NCBI RefSeq assembly: GCF_028702905.1
Contig: NZ_JAQVNX010000003.1
Span: forward strand, 1 to 56,665
Direction: 5' to 3'
Origin: Methanofollis sp.
Lineage (GTDB): Archaea; Halobacteriota; Methanomicrobia; Methanomicrobiales; Methanofollaceae
Length of the DNA: 56,665 bases
The notes under the pieces are model-generated. The model did no database searches. It was given only the letters and a program-made list of their open reading frames with translations, and was not told the DNA's origin. A program made the translations under genes and the position numbers. How positions within the stretch are numbered: position 1 is the stretch's first letter; the number at the start of each line of letters is the position of its first letter. Positions 25,300-33,591 of this stretch are shown here, piece by piece.

Positions 25300-25695
25300 T
25301 CAGGGCTGGGTGCAATAGTCTGCGATGACGAGCAGGGTCATCAGGTACGCGATCTCCCTGTCGCTCATCCCCACGGCAGGCACGCCCCAATCAAGGGCAG
25401 TCTCCCGCAGCCGTACAGGATCGGTGATCACGCACCTGTCCCTGATCTCCCCTGCCTGCATAATGATGTCCCGTGCGAGACGGGGGAAACCGTCCCGGTC
25501 AGTCTCCTCCTCCATGCCCTGGAGGTGGAGGGCCTCGACGGCGGCCTGGCAGACGGCGGGCGGTATGAACCCTGCCATCTCCCAGACCCGTGCGGTTTCA
25601 TAACTGTACGCACCCCCGCCGGAATATTCCGCTGCGAGGGCATCTCCCGGCATCTGGTCTGTATCTGGTGTTTCCCGCGAACGGATCAACTGCAT
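25300..25695 (-). CDS. Hypothetical protein upstream of RND exporter, 131 aa
   Basis: A 131-residue soluble protein, largely helical in appearance, with no recognised motif. Its 3' end is 50 bases before the RND gene and it may form an operon with it. The first ATG has an AGGAG directly abutting it, which is an awkward spacing, so initiation at a downstream ATG (MPGDALAAEYSGG) is possible. Function cannot be assigned. Confidence 0.6.
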   Translation of the reverse strand: MQLIRSRETPDTDQMPGDALAAEYSGGGAYSYETARVWEMAGFIPPAVCQAAVEALHLQGMEEETDRDGFPRLARDIIMQAGEIRDRCVITDPVRLRETALDWGVPAVGMSDREIAYLMTLLVIADYCTQP

Positions 25696-25964
25696 CTCCT
25701 GATTATCACGCGGGTCGTTGCTATATCAGTCTGGTGCACCTGGCAGGAGGGTCATCCCCGGCATCCTGTGAGTCTTCACATCAGGATGGGTTGGGTGAAA
25801 AAGGTTCCTGATGTCCGGGAGGGGCCGGTGCCTGCCCGCAGCGACGTTCCCGGGGTCGCTACCCGGGGGTGCATCTCTCCCGGGCCGCTGCCCCTCACTC
25901 TGGTGCAACTGCCGGGGGTTGCAATGGGGTATGCTGAAATGCGTGCGGCACGAACAGGTGGGCA

Positions 25965-26705
25965 ATGACAGACGAGATCGTCCTGCAACTCCGCACCCTG
26001 GGGCTCAATGAATACGAGGCGAGGGTCTACGCCACCCTTGTCGGCCTCAGGAGGGCGACGGCGCGGGACATCCACGAGGCAAGCAAGGTGCCGCGGGGCC
26101 GGATCTACGAGATCCTCCATGACCTGGCGCAGCGCGGGTTTGTCGGGGTGGAGGACGGTTCACCTGCCCGCTATCATGCCGTCGACCCCGACGAGGTGAT
26201 CGACCATATCAGGGACGAGTACCTTGCTTCCCTGGAAAAGACGAGGGCGTCTCTCACAAGCCTCTCCTCGACCGTCCCTGTCCCTCCGCCGCCCTTCTAC
26301 ATGCTCAGGAGCGACTGGGCGATCGAGAACCAGATCCAGTCGGTCTTCAGGAAGGCGAAGGAGCGCATGGTCCTAATCTGCCAGGACCCCTCCTTTCTCA
26401 GGAAGAACCTGAAGGCACTGAAGGCCCTTCAGAAGAGGATCGATCTCTACGTCCTTGTCAGCGACAGGGAAGCGTTCTCCGGCATCGAACTCCCGCTTGT
26501 CGAGGGCGAGGGGATTGTGGCCGACCTTCTTGCCCGGCAACCTCCCCCCGGCGTTTGCACGCGGCAGGAGTGCTCCATCCTGGTCGATAAAGGTGAATCT
26601 ATCGCCGTCGGGTCATCGGGCTCCGAAAGGTTCGCGGTGATCGGGTCTGAGACTCCTTTCATGAGATACTTCCTCCTCTCCCTGATCGAGCATATGGGTG
26701 GGTGA
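25965..26705 (+). CDS. TrmB-type transcriptional regulator
   Basis: A 246-residue protein with an N-terminal winged helix of the TrmB family (LGLNEYEARVYATLVGL, then EASKVPRGRIYEILHDL) at about 8-75, a short coiled region and a C-terminal effector-like domain with VLICQDPSFL and a conserved IAVGSSGSERFAVIG segment. TrmB proteins control sugar, sulfur or energy genes in archaea. It immediately precedes a siroheme protein gene and a perfect inverted repeat lies between them, so it is the leading candidate to bind that site. Confidence 0.88.
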   Translation: MTDEIVLQLRTLGLNEYEARVYATLVGLRRATARDIHEASKVPRGRIYEILHDLAQRGFVGVEDGSPARYHAVDPDEVIDHIRDEYLASLEKTRASLTSLSSTVPVPPPPFYMLRSDWAIENQIQSVFRKAKERMVLICQDPSFLRKNLKALKALQKRIDLYVLVSDREAFSGIELPLVEGEGIVADLLARQPPPGVCTRQECSILVDKGESIAVGSSGSERFAVIGSETPFMRYFLLSLIEHMGG

Positions 26706-26750
26706 CGTCCGGTGCCGTCCGGGCCGCGGCATCTCCGGGGGCTGCACCAA

Positions 26751-26776
26751 CATTATATTCTCATGGGAATATAATG
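26751..26776. promoter_or_regulatory. Perfect 10-bp inverted repeat, candidate operator
   Basis: CATTATATTC and GAATATAATG form exact 10-bp arms separated by TCATGG. It lies 49-74 bases before the start of the siroheme protein gene, and the arms include TATA-like sequence, so a bound dimer would overlap the promoter. The TrmB-type regulator gene ends 45 bases upstream, making it the probable ligand. Confidence 0.6.
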
Positions 26777-26824
26777 GCCCGAGGCTTCTGTCATGGTCAT
26801 GCCATGGCGAAGGGGAGTTGGTAT

Positions 26825-27502
26825 ATGATGGAAGACGGACCAAGAGGCGCGATTCTCCAGCGCGACAGGAAGACCTATGCGATCGTCCCGAGGACACCGG
26901 CCGGGATCGTCGCCCCGGAGGACCTGGAGAACATTGTCAAGGTCGCGCGGCGGTATGCTATCCCGGTCATCAAGATGACCTCGGGGCAGCGGATGGCGCT
27001 CGTCGGGATCAAGGAAGAGGACGTCGACAATATCTGGAAAGAACTCGGGATGACCGTCGGGGAGGCGACGGCGCCCTGCCTCCACTATGTCCAGACCTGC
27101 CCGGGGACCGAGACCTGCAAATACGGGGTGCAGGACTCCCTCGGCCTCGGGCTGAAACTGGAGGAGGTGAACCAGGACCTGAACCTTCCTGCGAAACTGA
27201 AGATGGGGGTTTCAGGCTGCCCACGCTGTTGCGGGGAGAGTTATGTGCGGGACATCGGGCTGATCGGGACTGCGAAGGGGTGGACGGTGACCTTCGGCGG
27301 GAACTCTGGTGGCCGTCCCAGGATTGGCGATGTGGTCGCAAAGGACCTCCAGGTCGATGAGGCCGTCGGCATGGTGAGGCGCCTCCTCGAGTACTACCGC
27401 GACAACGGGAAACCCGGTGAGAGGACACCGCGGTTTGCCGAGAGGGTTGGTATCGAAACGATCCGTGCCGCCATGCTCGGCCTGGCGCCGCCCCAGACCT
27501 GA
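26825..27502 (+). CDS. Stand-alone siroheme/[4Fe-4S] nitrite-sulfite reductase-like protein
   Basis: A 225-residue protein with the siroheme-[4Fe-4S] signature C-x5-C (TCPGTETC, about residue 92) and C-x3-C (GCPRCCGE, about residue 133). An N-terminal half resembling a ferredoxin-like nitrite/sulfite reductase domain precedes it. Only one half of a normal reductase repeat is present, as in the small Dsr-like proteins I recall from methanogens. Reduction of sulfite or nitrite is possible but the true substrate is unknown. ATG 26825 follows GGGGAG at a 7-base spacing, so I prefer it over upstream starts at 26774 and 26804. Confidence 0.88.
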   Translation: MMEDGPRGAILQRDRKTYAIVPRTPAGIVAPEDLENIVKVARRYAIPVIKMTSGQRMALVGIKEEDVDNIWKELGMTVGEATAPCLHYVQTCPGTETCKYGVQDSLGLGLKLEEVNQDLNLPAKLKMGVSGCPRCCGESYVRDIGLIGTAKGWTVTFGGNSGGRPRIGDVVAKDLQVDEAVGMVRRLLEYYRDNGKPGERTPRFAERVGIETIRAAMLGLAPPQT

Positions 27503-27560
27503 CCTCTGTCTGAGTCTCTCGAATCTCTCTTTTTTCCCCGAGCCGCGCGGGTTATCTACC

Positions 27561-28376
27561 ATGCTGTCCTCATACTCCCTGATGACCGACGGCGATCGCA
27601 CCCTCGTCTCAGGTGCCGACCAGGACTTCCTGGAGGAACTCTCCGACTACCTGGACGTCCTCGGGAACCCGACACGCCTGCGGATCCTGAAGATCATCAA
27701 GCACACGCCGCGGGATGTGCGGGAGATCTCCCGGGCGATAGGGACGAGTTACGAGAACACAAAAAAGCACCTGGACAAACTCCTCCTTGCAGGTCTCGTG
27801 AAGAAGGAGGCGGGGTTCTCGGGGGAGACCGCAACCGGCGTCCACCCTGTCTGGAAGTACTCCCTGGTGCCGGGTGGCCTGGAGACGGTCATTCAGAATC
27901 TCGGGATCTTCGGGAATCTCGGGATCGCGGCCGACGCGCAGGGGGTCTCCCTCCGCCTGAGGGAGATGAAGGACCGTGTCTCGGCGGCCTTCTCCGGCGG
28001 CATGCCTGTTCTCCTTGTCGTTGGCGGCCCTGACGACGGCCGGGCCTTTCCTCTCACCGGCACGCGCTGTGCCGTCGGCCGCGAGGATCCGGAGGCCGCC
28101 CCCCTGCAGGGGTGTGCGGTCCCCCTCTCCGCGGCATATGCCGCGGTCACCCGGGTCACCCGCCCCCACTGTTTGTTGAGTCTCTCCGGCGGGGTCTGGC
28201 ATGTGGAGGACAGCGGGAGTACGGGAGGCACGACAGTGAATGCGGTCCCTCTCCGGCGGCATGAGCGCCGCCCGCTCTCCGACGGCGACCTCATCGACCT
28301 TGCCCGGGGGCCGCAGGGGGCACGCCTCCTCTTTACTATGCCCCTGCCTGAGGATGGTCAGGATCGCCCGTCTTAA
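27561..28376 (+). CDS. ArsR-like winged-helix protein with FHA domain
   Basis: A 271-residue protein. Residues about 22-110 are an ArsR-like winged helix (LGNPTRLRILKIIKHTPRDV, then GTSYENTKKHLDKL). Residues about 150-260 are an FHA domain with the typical CAVGRED, VTRPHCLLSL (position of the usual SRxH) and DSGSTGGTTVN elements that bind phosphothreonine. The combination points to a transcription regulator whose activity is set by Thr phosphorylation. A Ser/Thr kinase gene starts 26 bases downstream, a strong hint of a functional pair. Confidence 0.88.
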   Translation: MLSSYSLMTDGDRTLVSGADQDFLEELSDYLDVLGNPTRLRILKIIKHTPRDVREISRAIGTSYENTKKHLDKLLLAGLVKKEAGFSGETATGVHPVWKYSLVPGGLETVIQNLGIFGNLGIAADAQGVSLRLREMKDRVSAAFSGGMPVLLVVGGPDDGRAFPLTGTRCAVGREDPEAAPLQGCAVPLSAAYAAVTRVTRPHCLLSLSGGVWHVEDSGSTGGTTVNAVPLRRHERRPLSDGDLIDLARGPQGARLLFTMPLPEDGQDRPS

Positions 28377-28401
28377 TATCCCCGGCCACCCACCTCATTG
28401 C

Positions 28402-29724
28402 ATGCGGCGGTGGATCATAACCTGCGTTCTTCTTCTCGTCCTCTGTGCCGCCCCGGCGCTGGCGGCCCATGACACGTCGGGGAAGGGGCAGCATGGTCCT
28501 GGCGGAAACAACAGCGCCCCCGACGACCGCGGCCCGGCGACGGCACCTGGCCAGGTGAAGGAGGAAAGGACGCCTCTCCCTGATCCCACTCCTGACGTCG
28601 TGACCGAAACGGCGACGCCCACTCAGTCCCCGACCTCTGTGCCCGAGACGACGCCGTCGCCCCTGCCGACCTCTCTCCCTCCTGCCCCTGCTGAAGAGAG
28701 CCCGACGTCTGTGGAGACTACGCCGATGTATGCGTACCTGCAGGCGGCGACCGGAGAGGGGAGAGGCCCGCCTGAGACGCGGGAAGAAGGCTTCGACCCC
28801 CTCCTGGCCGCGGCGGCAGGTGCCGGTGCGGCGGCGGTCGGGGCGTACCTCCTCTACCGCATCAGGAAAAGAAAACCCGACACCGACGGCGACCGCACCG
28901 TCCTCGTTGCCCCGGACGCCTTCACCGTCCCGGGTTTCCCCCCTGCCCTGATGGAAAAGTACGGCGACGTCTCCCTCCTCGGCACAGGCGGGACGGCGCA
29001 GGTCTACGCGGCCGTCAGGCGCACCGACGGGGAGAGGGTCGCCGTCAAGGTGCCTCTCAGGGCCGACGAGGCGACGGGACGCTGCTTCCTCAAGGAGATC
29101 AGCCTCTGGAAGGAACTGGTCCACCCGAACATTGTCCGCGTCTGGTCGGTGAACATCCTCCCCGTGCCGTACGTGGAGATGGAATATCTCGAAGGCTCCC
29201 TTGCCGACCTCACAAAACCCCTCTCGTCGGTGGAGGCCTGCCGCATCGCGTCCGGCATCGCAGAGGGCCTTGCGTGTGCCCATGCCCGCGGCATTGTCCA
29301 CCGCGACCTCAAGCCCGGCAATATCCTCCTTGCCGCGGACGGCACGCCGAAGATCGCCGACTGGGGGCTCGGCAGGCTGATCGGCGACGGCGACGAGACC
29401 GCGGCACCGGGCTTCTCCCTCAGGTATGCCGCCCCCGAACAACTCGCCCCGGGGCGGTACGGCCCTGCCGGTGCACGGACAGACCTCTACCAGATGGGCG
29501 TCGTGCTCTACGAACTCCTGACCGGGAGGCTCCCGTACGACGGGGCCGGGCCGGGCGAGTACTCGGCCGCCGTCCTGGAGGGGCTGCCTCTCCCCCCGTC
29601 GGCTGCCGACCCGGCCCTTGCGCGTTTCGATGCCCTCCTCCTCCGGTGCCTTGAAAAAGACCCGGAACAGAGGATATCATCGGCCGGGGACTTCCTCGCC
29701 GCGCTCCGTGACGCCGAATGCTGA
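28402..29724 (+). CDS. Membrane-anchored eukaryotic-type Ser/Thr protein kinase
   Basis: A 440-residue protein. A signal peptide (MRRWIITCVLLLVLCAAPALA) leads to a Thr/Pro-rich external stalk (about 25-130), a membrane helix (about 132-152, ending RIRKRK) and a cytosolic kinase domain (about 185-435). The glycine loop is LGTGGTAQVY, the ATP lysine is K216 in VAVK, the catalytic loop is HRDLKPGN with D302, and the metal-binding triplet is DWG (D320) instead of DFG. AAPEQ marks the end of the activation segment. All catalytic residues are present. It should phosphorylate Ser or Thr, with the FHA-HTH neighbour as a likely substrate or reader. Confidence 0.92.
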   Translation: MRRWIITCVLLLVLCAAPALAAHDTSGKGQHGPGGNNSAPDDRGPATAPGQVKEERTPLPDPTPDVVTETATPTQSPTSVPETTPSPLPTSLPPAPAEESPTSVETTPMYAYLQAATGEGRGPPETREEGFDPLLAAAAGAGAAAVGAYLLYRIRKRKPDTDGDRTVLVAPDAFTVPGFPPALMEKYGDVSLLGTGGTAQVYAAVRRTDGERVAVKVPLRADEATGRCFLKEISLWKELVHPNIVRVWSVNILPVPYVEMEYLEGSLADLTKPLSSVEACRIASGIAEGLACAHARGIVHRDLKPGNILLAADGTPKIADWGLGRLIGDGDETAAPGFSLRYAAPEQLAPGRYGPAGARTDLYQMGVVLYELLTGRLPYDGAGPGEYSAAVLEGLPLPPSAADPALARFDALLLRCLEKDPEQRISSAGDFLAALRDAEC

Positions 29725-29737
29725 ACCGATCGGTTCA
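29722..29737. promoter_or_regulatory. 16-bp perfect palindrome at kinase stop
   Basis: TGAACCGATCGGTTCA is an exact 16-bp palindrome without spacer; its first three bases are the kinase stop codon. Without a loop it is poorly suited as a hairpin terminator and looks more like a dimeric protein-binding site before the next gene at 29831. Confidence 0.4.
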
Positions 29738-29797
29738 AGCTCAGAACCACCTCCATTTTCTTTATTTATCCCTCCGGCCGCCGACCTATGACATGCA

Positions 29798-29817
29798 GCT
29801 GCCGAGGGATCGGCAGC
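29798..29817 (+). promoter_or_regulatory. 5' UTR hairpin before cysteine-rich peptide gene
   Basis: GCTGCCGA and TCGGCAGC pair perfectly over 8 bp around a GGGA loop, directly upstream of the GGAGGA ribosome site at 29820-29826 and the ATG at 29831. The structure could affect ribosome access. A TATA-like CTTTATTTATCC lies near 29760. Confidence 0.4.
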
Positions 29818-29830
29818 ACGGAGGAGACAC

Positions 29831-30151
29831 ATGACCAGAAAACTTATCATCGGAGCAGCCCTTTTGCTCTGTCTCGCCCTCGTTGCGGTGGCACCGGCCG
29901 TCGCATGGGGCGGTGCAGGCGGACAGGGCTCTGGCGGCAACCAGGCCGCATGCCAGAACAGTGTTCAGGGGAATGCGTCTGCGGGCACCTGTCCTTTTGC
30001 TGAGGACGGCACCTGCCCCAATGCCGGGGACGGCACCTGTCAGCAGTACCAGTTCAGGGGCCAGTCCCAGAATGGTACCTGCTCTGGTGCCGGCGTCTGT
30101 GACGCCACCTGCGACCAGAACAGAACCCGCCAGCGGCTCTGCTGGACCTGA
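29831..30151 (+). CDS. Secreted cysteine-rich peptide, 106 aa
   Basis: A signal peptide of about 25 residues ends at APAVA, followed by a Gly/Asn/Gln-rich mature region with exactly eight cysteines (41, 54, 62, 70, 84, 90, 94, 104). Even cysteine number and extracellular export suggest up to four disulfides or a metal-binding role. Short DGTC repeats (EDGTCPN, GDGTCQQ, QNGTCSG) are visible. There is no homologue I recognise. It is preceded by a good ribosome site and a UTR hairpin, and converges on the HTH-PAS regulator. Confidence 0.75.
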   Translation: MTRKLIIGAALLLCLALVAVAPAVAWGGAGGQGSGGNQAACQNSVQGNASAGTCPFAEDGTCPNAGDGTCQQYQFRGQSQNGTCSGAGVCDATCDQNRTRQRLCWT

Positions 30152-30168
30152 ACCGAGAAATCATACAT

Positions 30169-31587
30169 CTATTTTTTCGACCTCTCCGCTCCCCTGACCT
30201 CGCGGGCGATGGAGCAGAAGTACATCCTCCCGGCAAAGTGCACGAAGGTCCGGGAAACATCGACTTTGAAGACTGAGCCATCCTTTTTCCTGTGGACCGA
30301 GACGACTCTCTCCCTCTTCCCGGGTTCGGCCCGTGCCCACATCTCCTCCCACTGCGGTGCGGTGATCGAGGGGTTGAGGCCGAAGATGGTGACCGCGAGG
30401 ATCTCGTCCTGACCGTAGCTGAGGAGGCTGCATGCCGTCTCATTTGCCTTGTATATCCTGCCCTCCCGGTCAAAGAGGATGATCGAGTCCGAGGCATGGT
30501 CGAAGGCAAAGGTGGTGAAGAGGAGTTCGCGCTCGATCTCCTCCTTCTCTGCGAGCACCTTCAGGAGCGTCCTGTTTGCCTCCTGGATCCCGGTGGTCCG
30601 CCCGGTGATGAGGCTCTCCATGTTCTCGTGGTACTGCTCCAGTTGCTCCCTGCACTGCTGGAGTTGGGTGATGTCGGTGCCTGCCAGGTGGTAGCCGAGA
30701 CCTCTCCGGCCCTCCCCGAAGAGGGCCCTGACCTGCCACCTCTCCCAGCCGAGGGTGCCGTCTGTTCTCACCGACCTGACCTCCAGCGTCGCGGCCGGGC
30801 TTTCCGGGGTGAGAGCGATGAGCGCTGCCTTCATGCGCTCCTGGTCGCCTGGGGGGAGGAGGGGGAGGAATCTGAAGCCTGTCAACTGCTCCCGCGTCCT
30901 GCCCGCGTGCCTGCAGAAGGCCTCGTTGACGAACTCGATGGTGAGGTCGGGTTTTGTGTGGAGAACGAAGCCCGGGAGGTCCACGGTGAGCGCCTCGTAC
31001 TGCCGGCGCGAGGCCTCCAGCGCCTCGGCTGCCTTCCTGCATGCGGTCTCGTCGATGAGCACGATGGCGCACCCGTCCTTCCCTGTATCGAAGACCACCG
31101 GCACAAGGTGGATGCGGAGGTGGCGGTGTCTCCCCTGGATCACGGCCGCGGCCGGAAAAAGCGCCTGTGTTCCCTGCACGGCCTGCCGGCACCGTTCACG
31201 GAACTCGGGGGTCGTGAAGAGAGAATAGGGGAGGTCATGGACCTTCTCGCCGTACAGCACCTCCAGCGGGCACCCGAGGAGGTCGAGGGCGCTCTGGCTT
31301 ACCATCACTACCTCGTCCCGCCCGTCGACGACGATTGCCGGGTGGAGGGAGAAGTGGAGGAGGGCGGCGACCGGCATCCTCCGCGCGAGGAAGTAGGTCT
31401 TCGCGGTGCCGACCTTCCTGATGTCGGCCTCCCCCTTCTGGACGAGCATGTCCAGGTGCTTTGCGGCCGTGTTCCTGTGGAGGCCGAGGGCCTCCGCGAT
31501 CTCGGTGATGGAGAGCCCTTTCGGGTTTTTCCTGAGGAGTTCCCTGATCGCGATCGCGTCCCTGGTCCTGTCTGCGCTGCCGGGCAT
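30169..31587 (-). CDS. Winged-helix regulator with three PAS domains
   Basis: A 472-residue cytosolic protein. Residues about 8-70 are a winged helix (LRKNPKGLSITEIAEALGLH and HLDMLVQKGE). Three PAS-type sensor domains follow at about 75-195, 200-320 and 345-465, separated by helical linkers. No kinase, phosphodiesterase or receiver domain follows, so PAS sensing appears to act directly on DNA binding. The start is uncertain: GTG 31593 or ATG 31587, neither with an SD. It is divergent from acetyl-CoA synthetase and a palindrome covers its start, which suggests autoregulation and control of acs. Confidence 0.85.
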   Translation of the reverse strand: MPGSADRTRDAIAIRELLRKNPKGLSITEIAEALGLHRNTAAKHLDMLVQKGEADIRKVGTAKTYFLARRMPVAALLHFSLHPAIVVDGRDEVVMVSQSALDLLGCPLEVLYGEKVHDLPYSLFTTPEFRERCRQAVQGTQALFPAAAVIQGRHRHLRIHLVPVVFDTGKDGCAIVLIDETACRKAAEALEASRRQYEALTVDLPGFVLHTKPDLTIEFVNEAFCRHAGRTREQLTGFRFLPLLPPGDQERMKAALIALTPESPAATLEVRSVRTDGTLGWERWQVRALFGEGRRGLGYHLAGTDITQLQQCREQLEQYHENMESLITGRTTGIQEANRTLLKVLAEKEEIERELLFTTFAFDHASDSIILFDREGRIYKANETACSLLSYGQDEILAVTIFGLNPSITAPQWEEMWARAEPGKRERVVSVHRKKDGSVFKVDVSRTFVHFAGRMYFCSIAREVRGAERSKK

Positions 31588-31600
31588 ATGCACTGCATAT
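31586..31600. promoter_or_regulatory. Palindrome over the start of the HTH-PAS gene
   Basis: ATATGCA-C-TGCATAT is an exact 7-bp inverted repeat around one base, overlapping the start codons. A diverged pair CTGTTGTGCA / TGCACAGCAG flanks the intergenic region at about 31601 and 31655. Such symmetry fits a dimeric winged-helix regulator. Confidence 0.4.
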
Positions 31601-31694
31601 CTGTTGTGCAGAGCGAAGATTTATCATTATCTATCATGTAGATCTCTATCTATGCACAGCAGAGTGGCCCGGATAGGCCCGGGAGGTGGTGCCG

Positions 31695-33587
31695 ATGGCA
31701 GAGACATTTGACGTGAAACTTTCCGGCAAGGTCTACATGCCCGACCCTGCATACCGGGAACATTCCTGGATCGGGGACTGGGAGACGGCGTACAAACGCT
31801 ATCTCGACGACCCCGAGGGCTTCTGGGCAGGGATCGCCGGCGAACTGGAGTGGTTCGCCCCCTGGCAGACGGTGCGGGAGTGGGACAATCCCTATGCCCG
31901 CTGGTTCACAGGTGCGAAGTTGAACATCACCCACAACTGCCTCGACCGCCACGCCGCCAGCGAGCGGCGGAACAAGGTCGCCCTGATCTGGCGGGGCGAG
32001 GACGACGAGAACGAGCGTGTGTTCACCTACCGCCAGCTCCACCGCGAGGTGATGCGCTTTGCGAACGCCCTGAAGCGCCTTGGCGTCGGGAAGGGGGATT
32101 GTATCTGCATCTACATGCCCCTCGTCCCCGAGCAGGTCATCGCCATGCTCGCCTGCGCCCGCATCGGGGCGGTGCACAGCATCGTCTACGGCGGCTTCGG
32201 GGCCTCGGCCCTCAACACCCGTATCCGCGACGTGCAGGCGAAGATCGTCATCACCGCCGATGTCGGCTTCAGGCGGGGCAAGAGGGTGCCCCTGAAGACT
32301 ATCGTCGACGAGGCGGTCGTGAACGCGCCCTCTGTCGAGAAGATCGTCGTCCTGCGGCGGACGAAACCCGAGATCGAACTCTTCTCCGAGATGGAGGTCG
32401 ACTTCGAAGAGATCATGGCGGCAGCCGCACCGTACTGCGAGCCCGAGGTGATGGACGCCGAGGACCCGCTCTTCATCCTGCACACGAGCGGGACAACCGG
32501 CACCCCGAAAGGGATCGTTCACACCTCTGCCGGCTACATGGTCGGCGCCTACTATACGACGAAGTACGTCTTCGACCTCAAGGAGAACGACGTCTACTGG
32601 TGCACCGCCGATCCCGGCTGGATCACCGGCCACTCGTACATCGTCTACGGCCCTCTTGCCGCCGGCGCCACCGTGCTCCTCACCGAGACGACGCCCGACT
32701 TCCCTGACCCAGGCATCTGGTGGCGGATCATCGAGGACTTCGGCGTGACCGTCTTCTACACCGCCCCGACGGTGATCAGGATGTTCATGCGTTTTGGCGA
32801 GGAGTGGCCGAACCGGGCCAACCTCGACACCCTCCGCGTCCTTGGCTCTGTCGGCGAACCCCTGAACCCCGAGGCCTTCGAGTGGTTCTACCACACTATC
32901 GGGAAGGGCCGCTGCCCGATCGTGGACACCTGGTGGCAGACCGAGACAGGGATGCACATGGTCACGACGCTCGTCGGCGAACCGATGAAGCCGGGTTTTG
33001 CCGGCCGGCCTGTACCGGGCGTGATGGCCGACGTCGTCGACAGGGAGGGCAACCCTGTCCCGCCCGGCATCGGCGGCCTCCTGGTGATCAGGGAGCCCTG
33101 GCCCTCGATGATGCGGACGGTCCACAACAATGACGAGCGCTACCGGAAGTACTGGACGACCGTCGACTCCCTGTACACCGCCGGCGACCTGGCGGTGAAG
33201 GACGAGGACGGCTATATCATGGTCATCGGGCGGGCCGACGACATCATCATCGTCGCCGGGCACAACCTGGGGACGGCCGAGGTGGAGTCGGCCCTCGTCT
33301 CCCATGAAGCGGTCGCGGAGGCGGCGGTGATCGGCGTCCCCGACGCCGTCAAGGGGCAGGCCGTCAAGGCGTTCGTCATCCTGAGGCAGGGCTACGGGTC
33401 AAGCGAGAAACTGAAGGGCGACCTCGGGTACCATGTGCGGATGAGTCTCGGCCCGATCGCGATGCCGGCCGCGATCGAGTTCGTCGACTCCCTCCCGAAG
33501 ACCAGGAGCGGCAAGATCATGCGGCGCGTCCTGAAGGCGAAGGAGATGGGGATAGACCCGGGAGACATCTCGACACTGGAGGATTGA
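31695..33587 (+). CDS. acs: Acetyl-CoA synthetase (AMP-forming)
   Basis: The enzyme converts acetate, ATP and CoA into acetyl-CoA through acetyl-AMP. The 630-residue length is normal. The adenylate core motif HTSGTTGTPKGIVHT, the DTWWQTETG motif, the hinge GRADDIIIVAGHN and the C-terminal RSGKIMRR with the catalytic lysine K607 (target of acetylation in bacteria) are visible. ATG 31695 follows GGGAGGTGG; GTG codons at 31686 and 31689 would only add two or three residues. It is divergent from the HTH-PAS regulator and followed after 4 bases by the remains of a transporter. Confidence 0.96.
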   Translation: MAETFDVKLSGKVYMPDPAYREHSWIGDWETAYKRYLDDPEGFWAGIAGELEWFAPWQTVREWDNPYARWFTGAKLNITHNCLDRHAASERRNKVALIWRGEDDENERVFTYRQLHREVMRFANALKRLGVGKGDCICIYMPLVPEQVIAMLACARIGAVHSIVYGGFGASALNTRIRDVQAKIVITADVGFRRGKRVPLKTIVDEAVVNAPSVEKIVVLRRTKPEIELFSEMEVDFEEIMAAAAPYCEPEVMDAEDPLFILHTSGTTGTPKGIVHTSAGYMVGAYYTTKYVFDLKENDVYWCTADPGWITGHSYIVYGPLAAGATVLLTETTPDFPDPGIWWRIIEDFGVTVFYTAPTVIRMFMRFGEEWPNRANLDTLRVLGSVGEPLNPEAFEWFYHTIGKGRCPIVDTWWQTETGMHMVTTLVGEPMKPGFAGRPVPGVMADVVDREGNPVPPGIGGLLVIREPWPSMMRTVHNNDERYRKYWTTVDSLYTAGDLAVKDEDGYIMVIGRADDIIIVAGHNLGTAEVESALVSHEAVAEAAVIGVPDAVKGQAVKAFVILRQGYGSSEKLKGDLGYHVRMSLGPIAMPAAIEFVDSLPKTRSGKIMRRVLKAKEMGIDPGDISTLED

Positions 33588-33591
33588 ACCG

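Noticed and set aside
25696..25964. Possible short protein ending at the TrmB start
   Set aside because: The frame is Pro/Gly/Arg-rich without motif or ribosome site, and it also covers the opposite-strand gene start. The gap is best seen as a promoter region.
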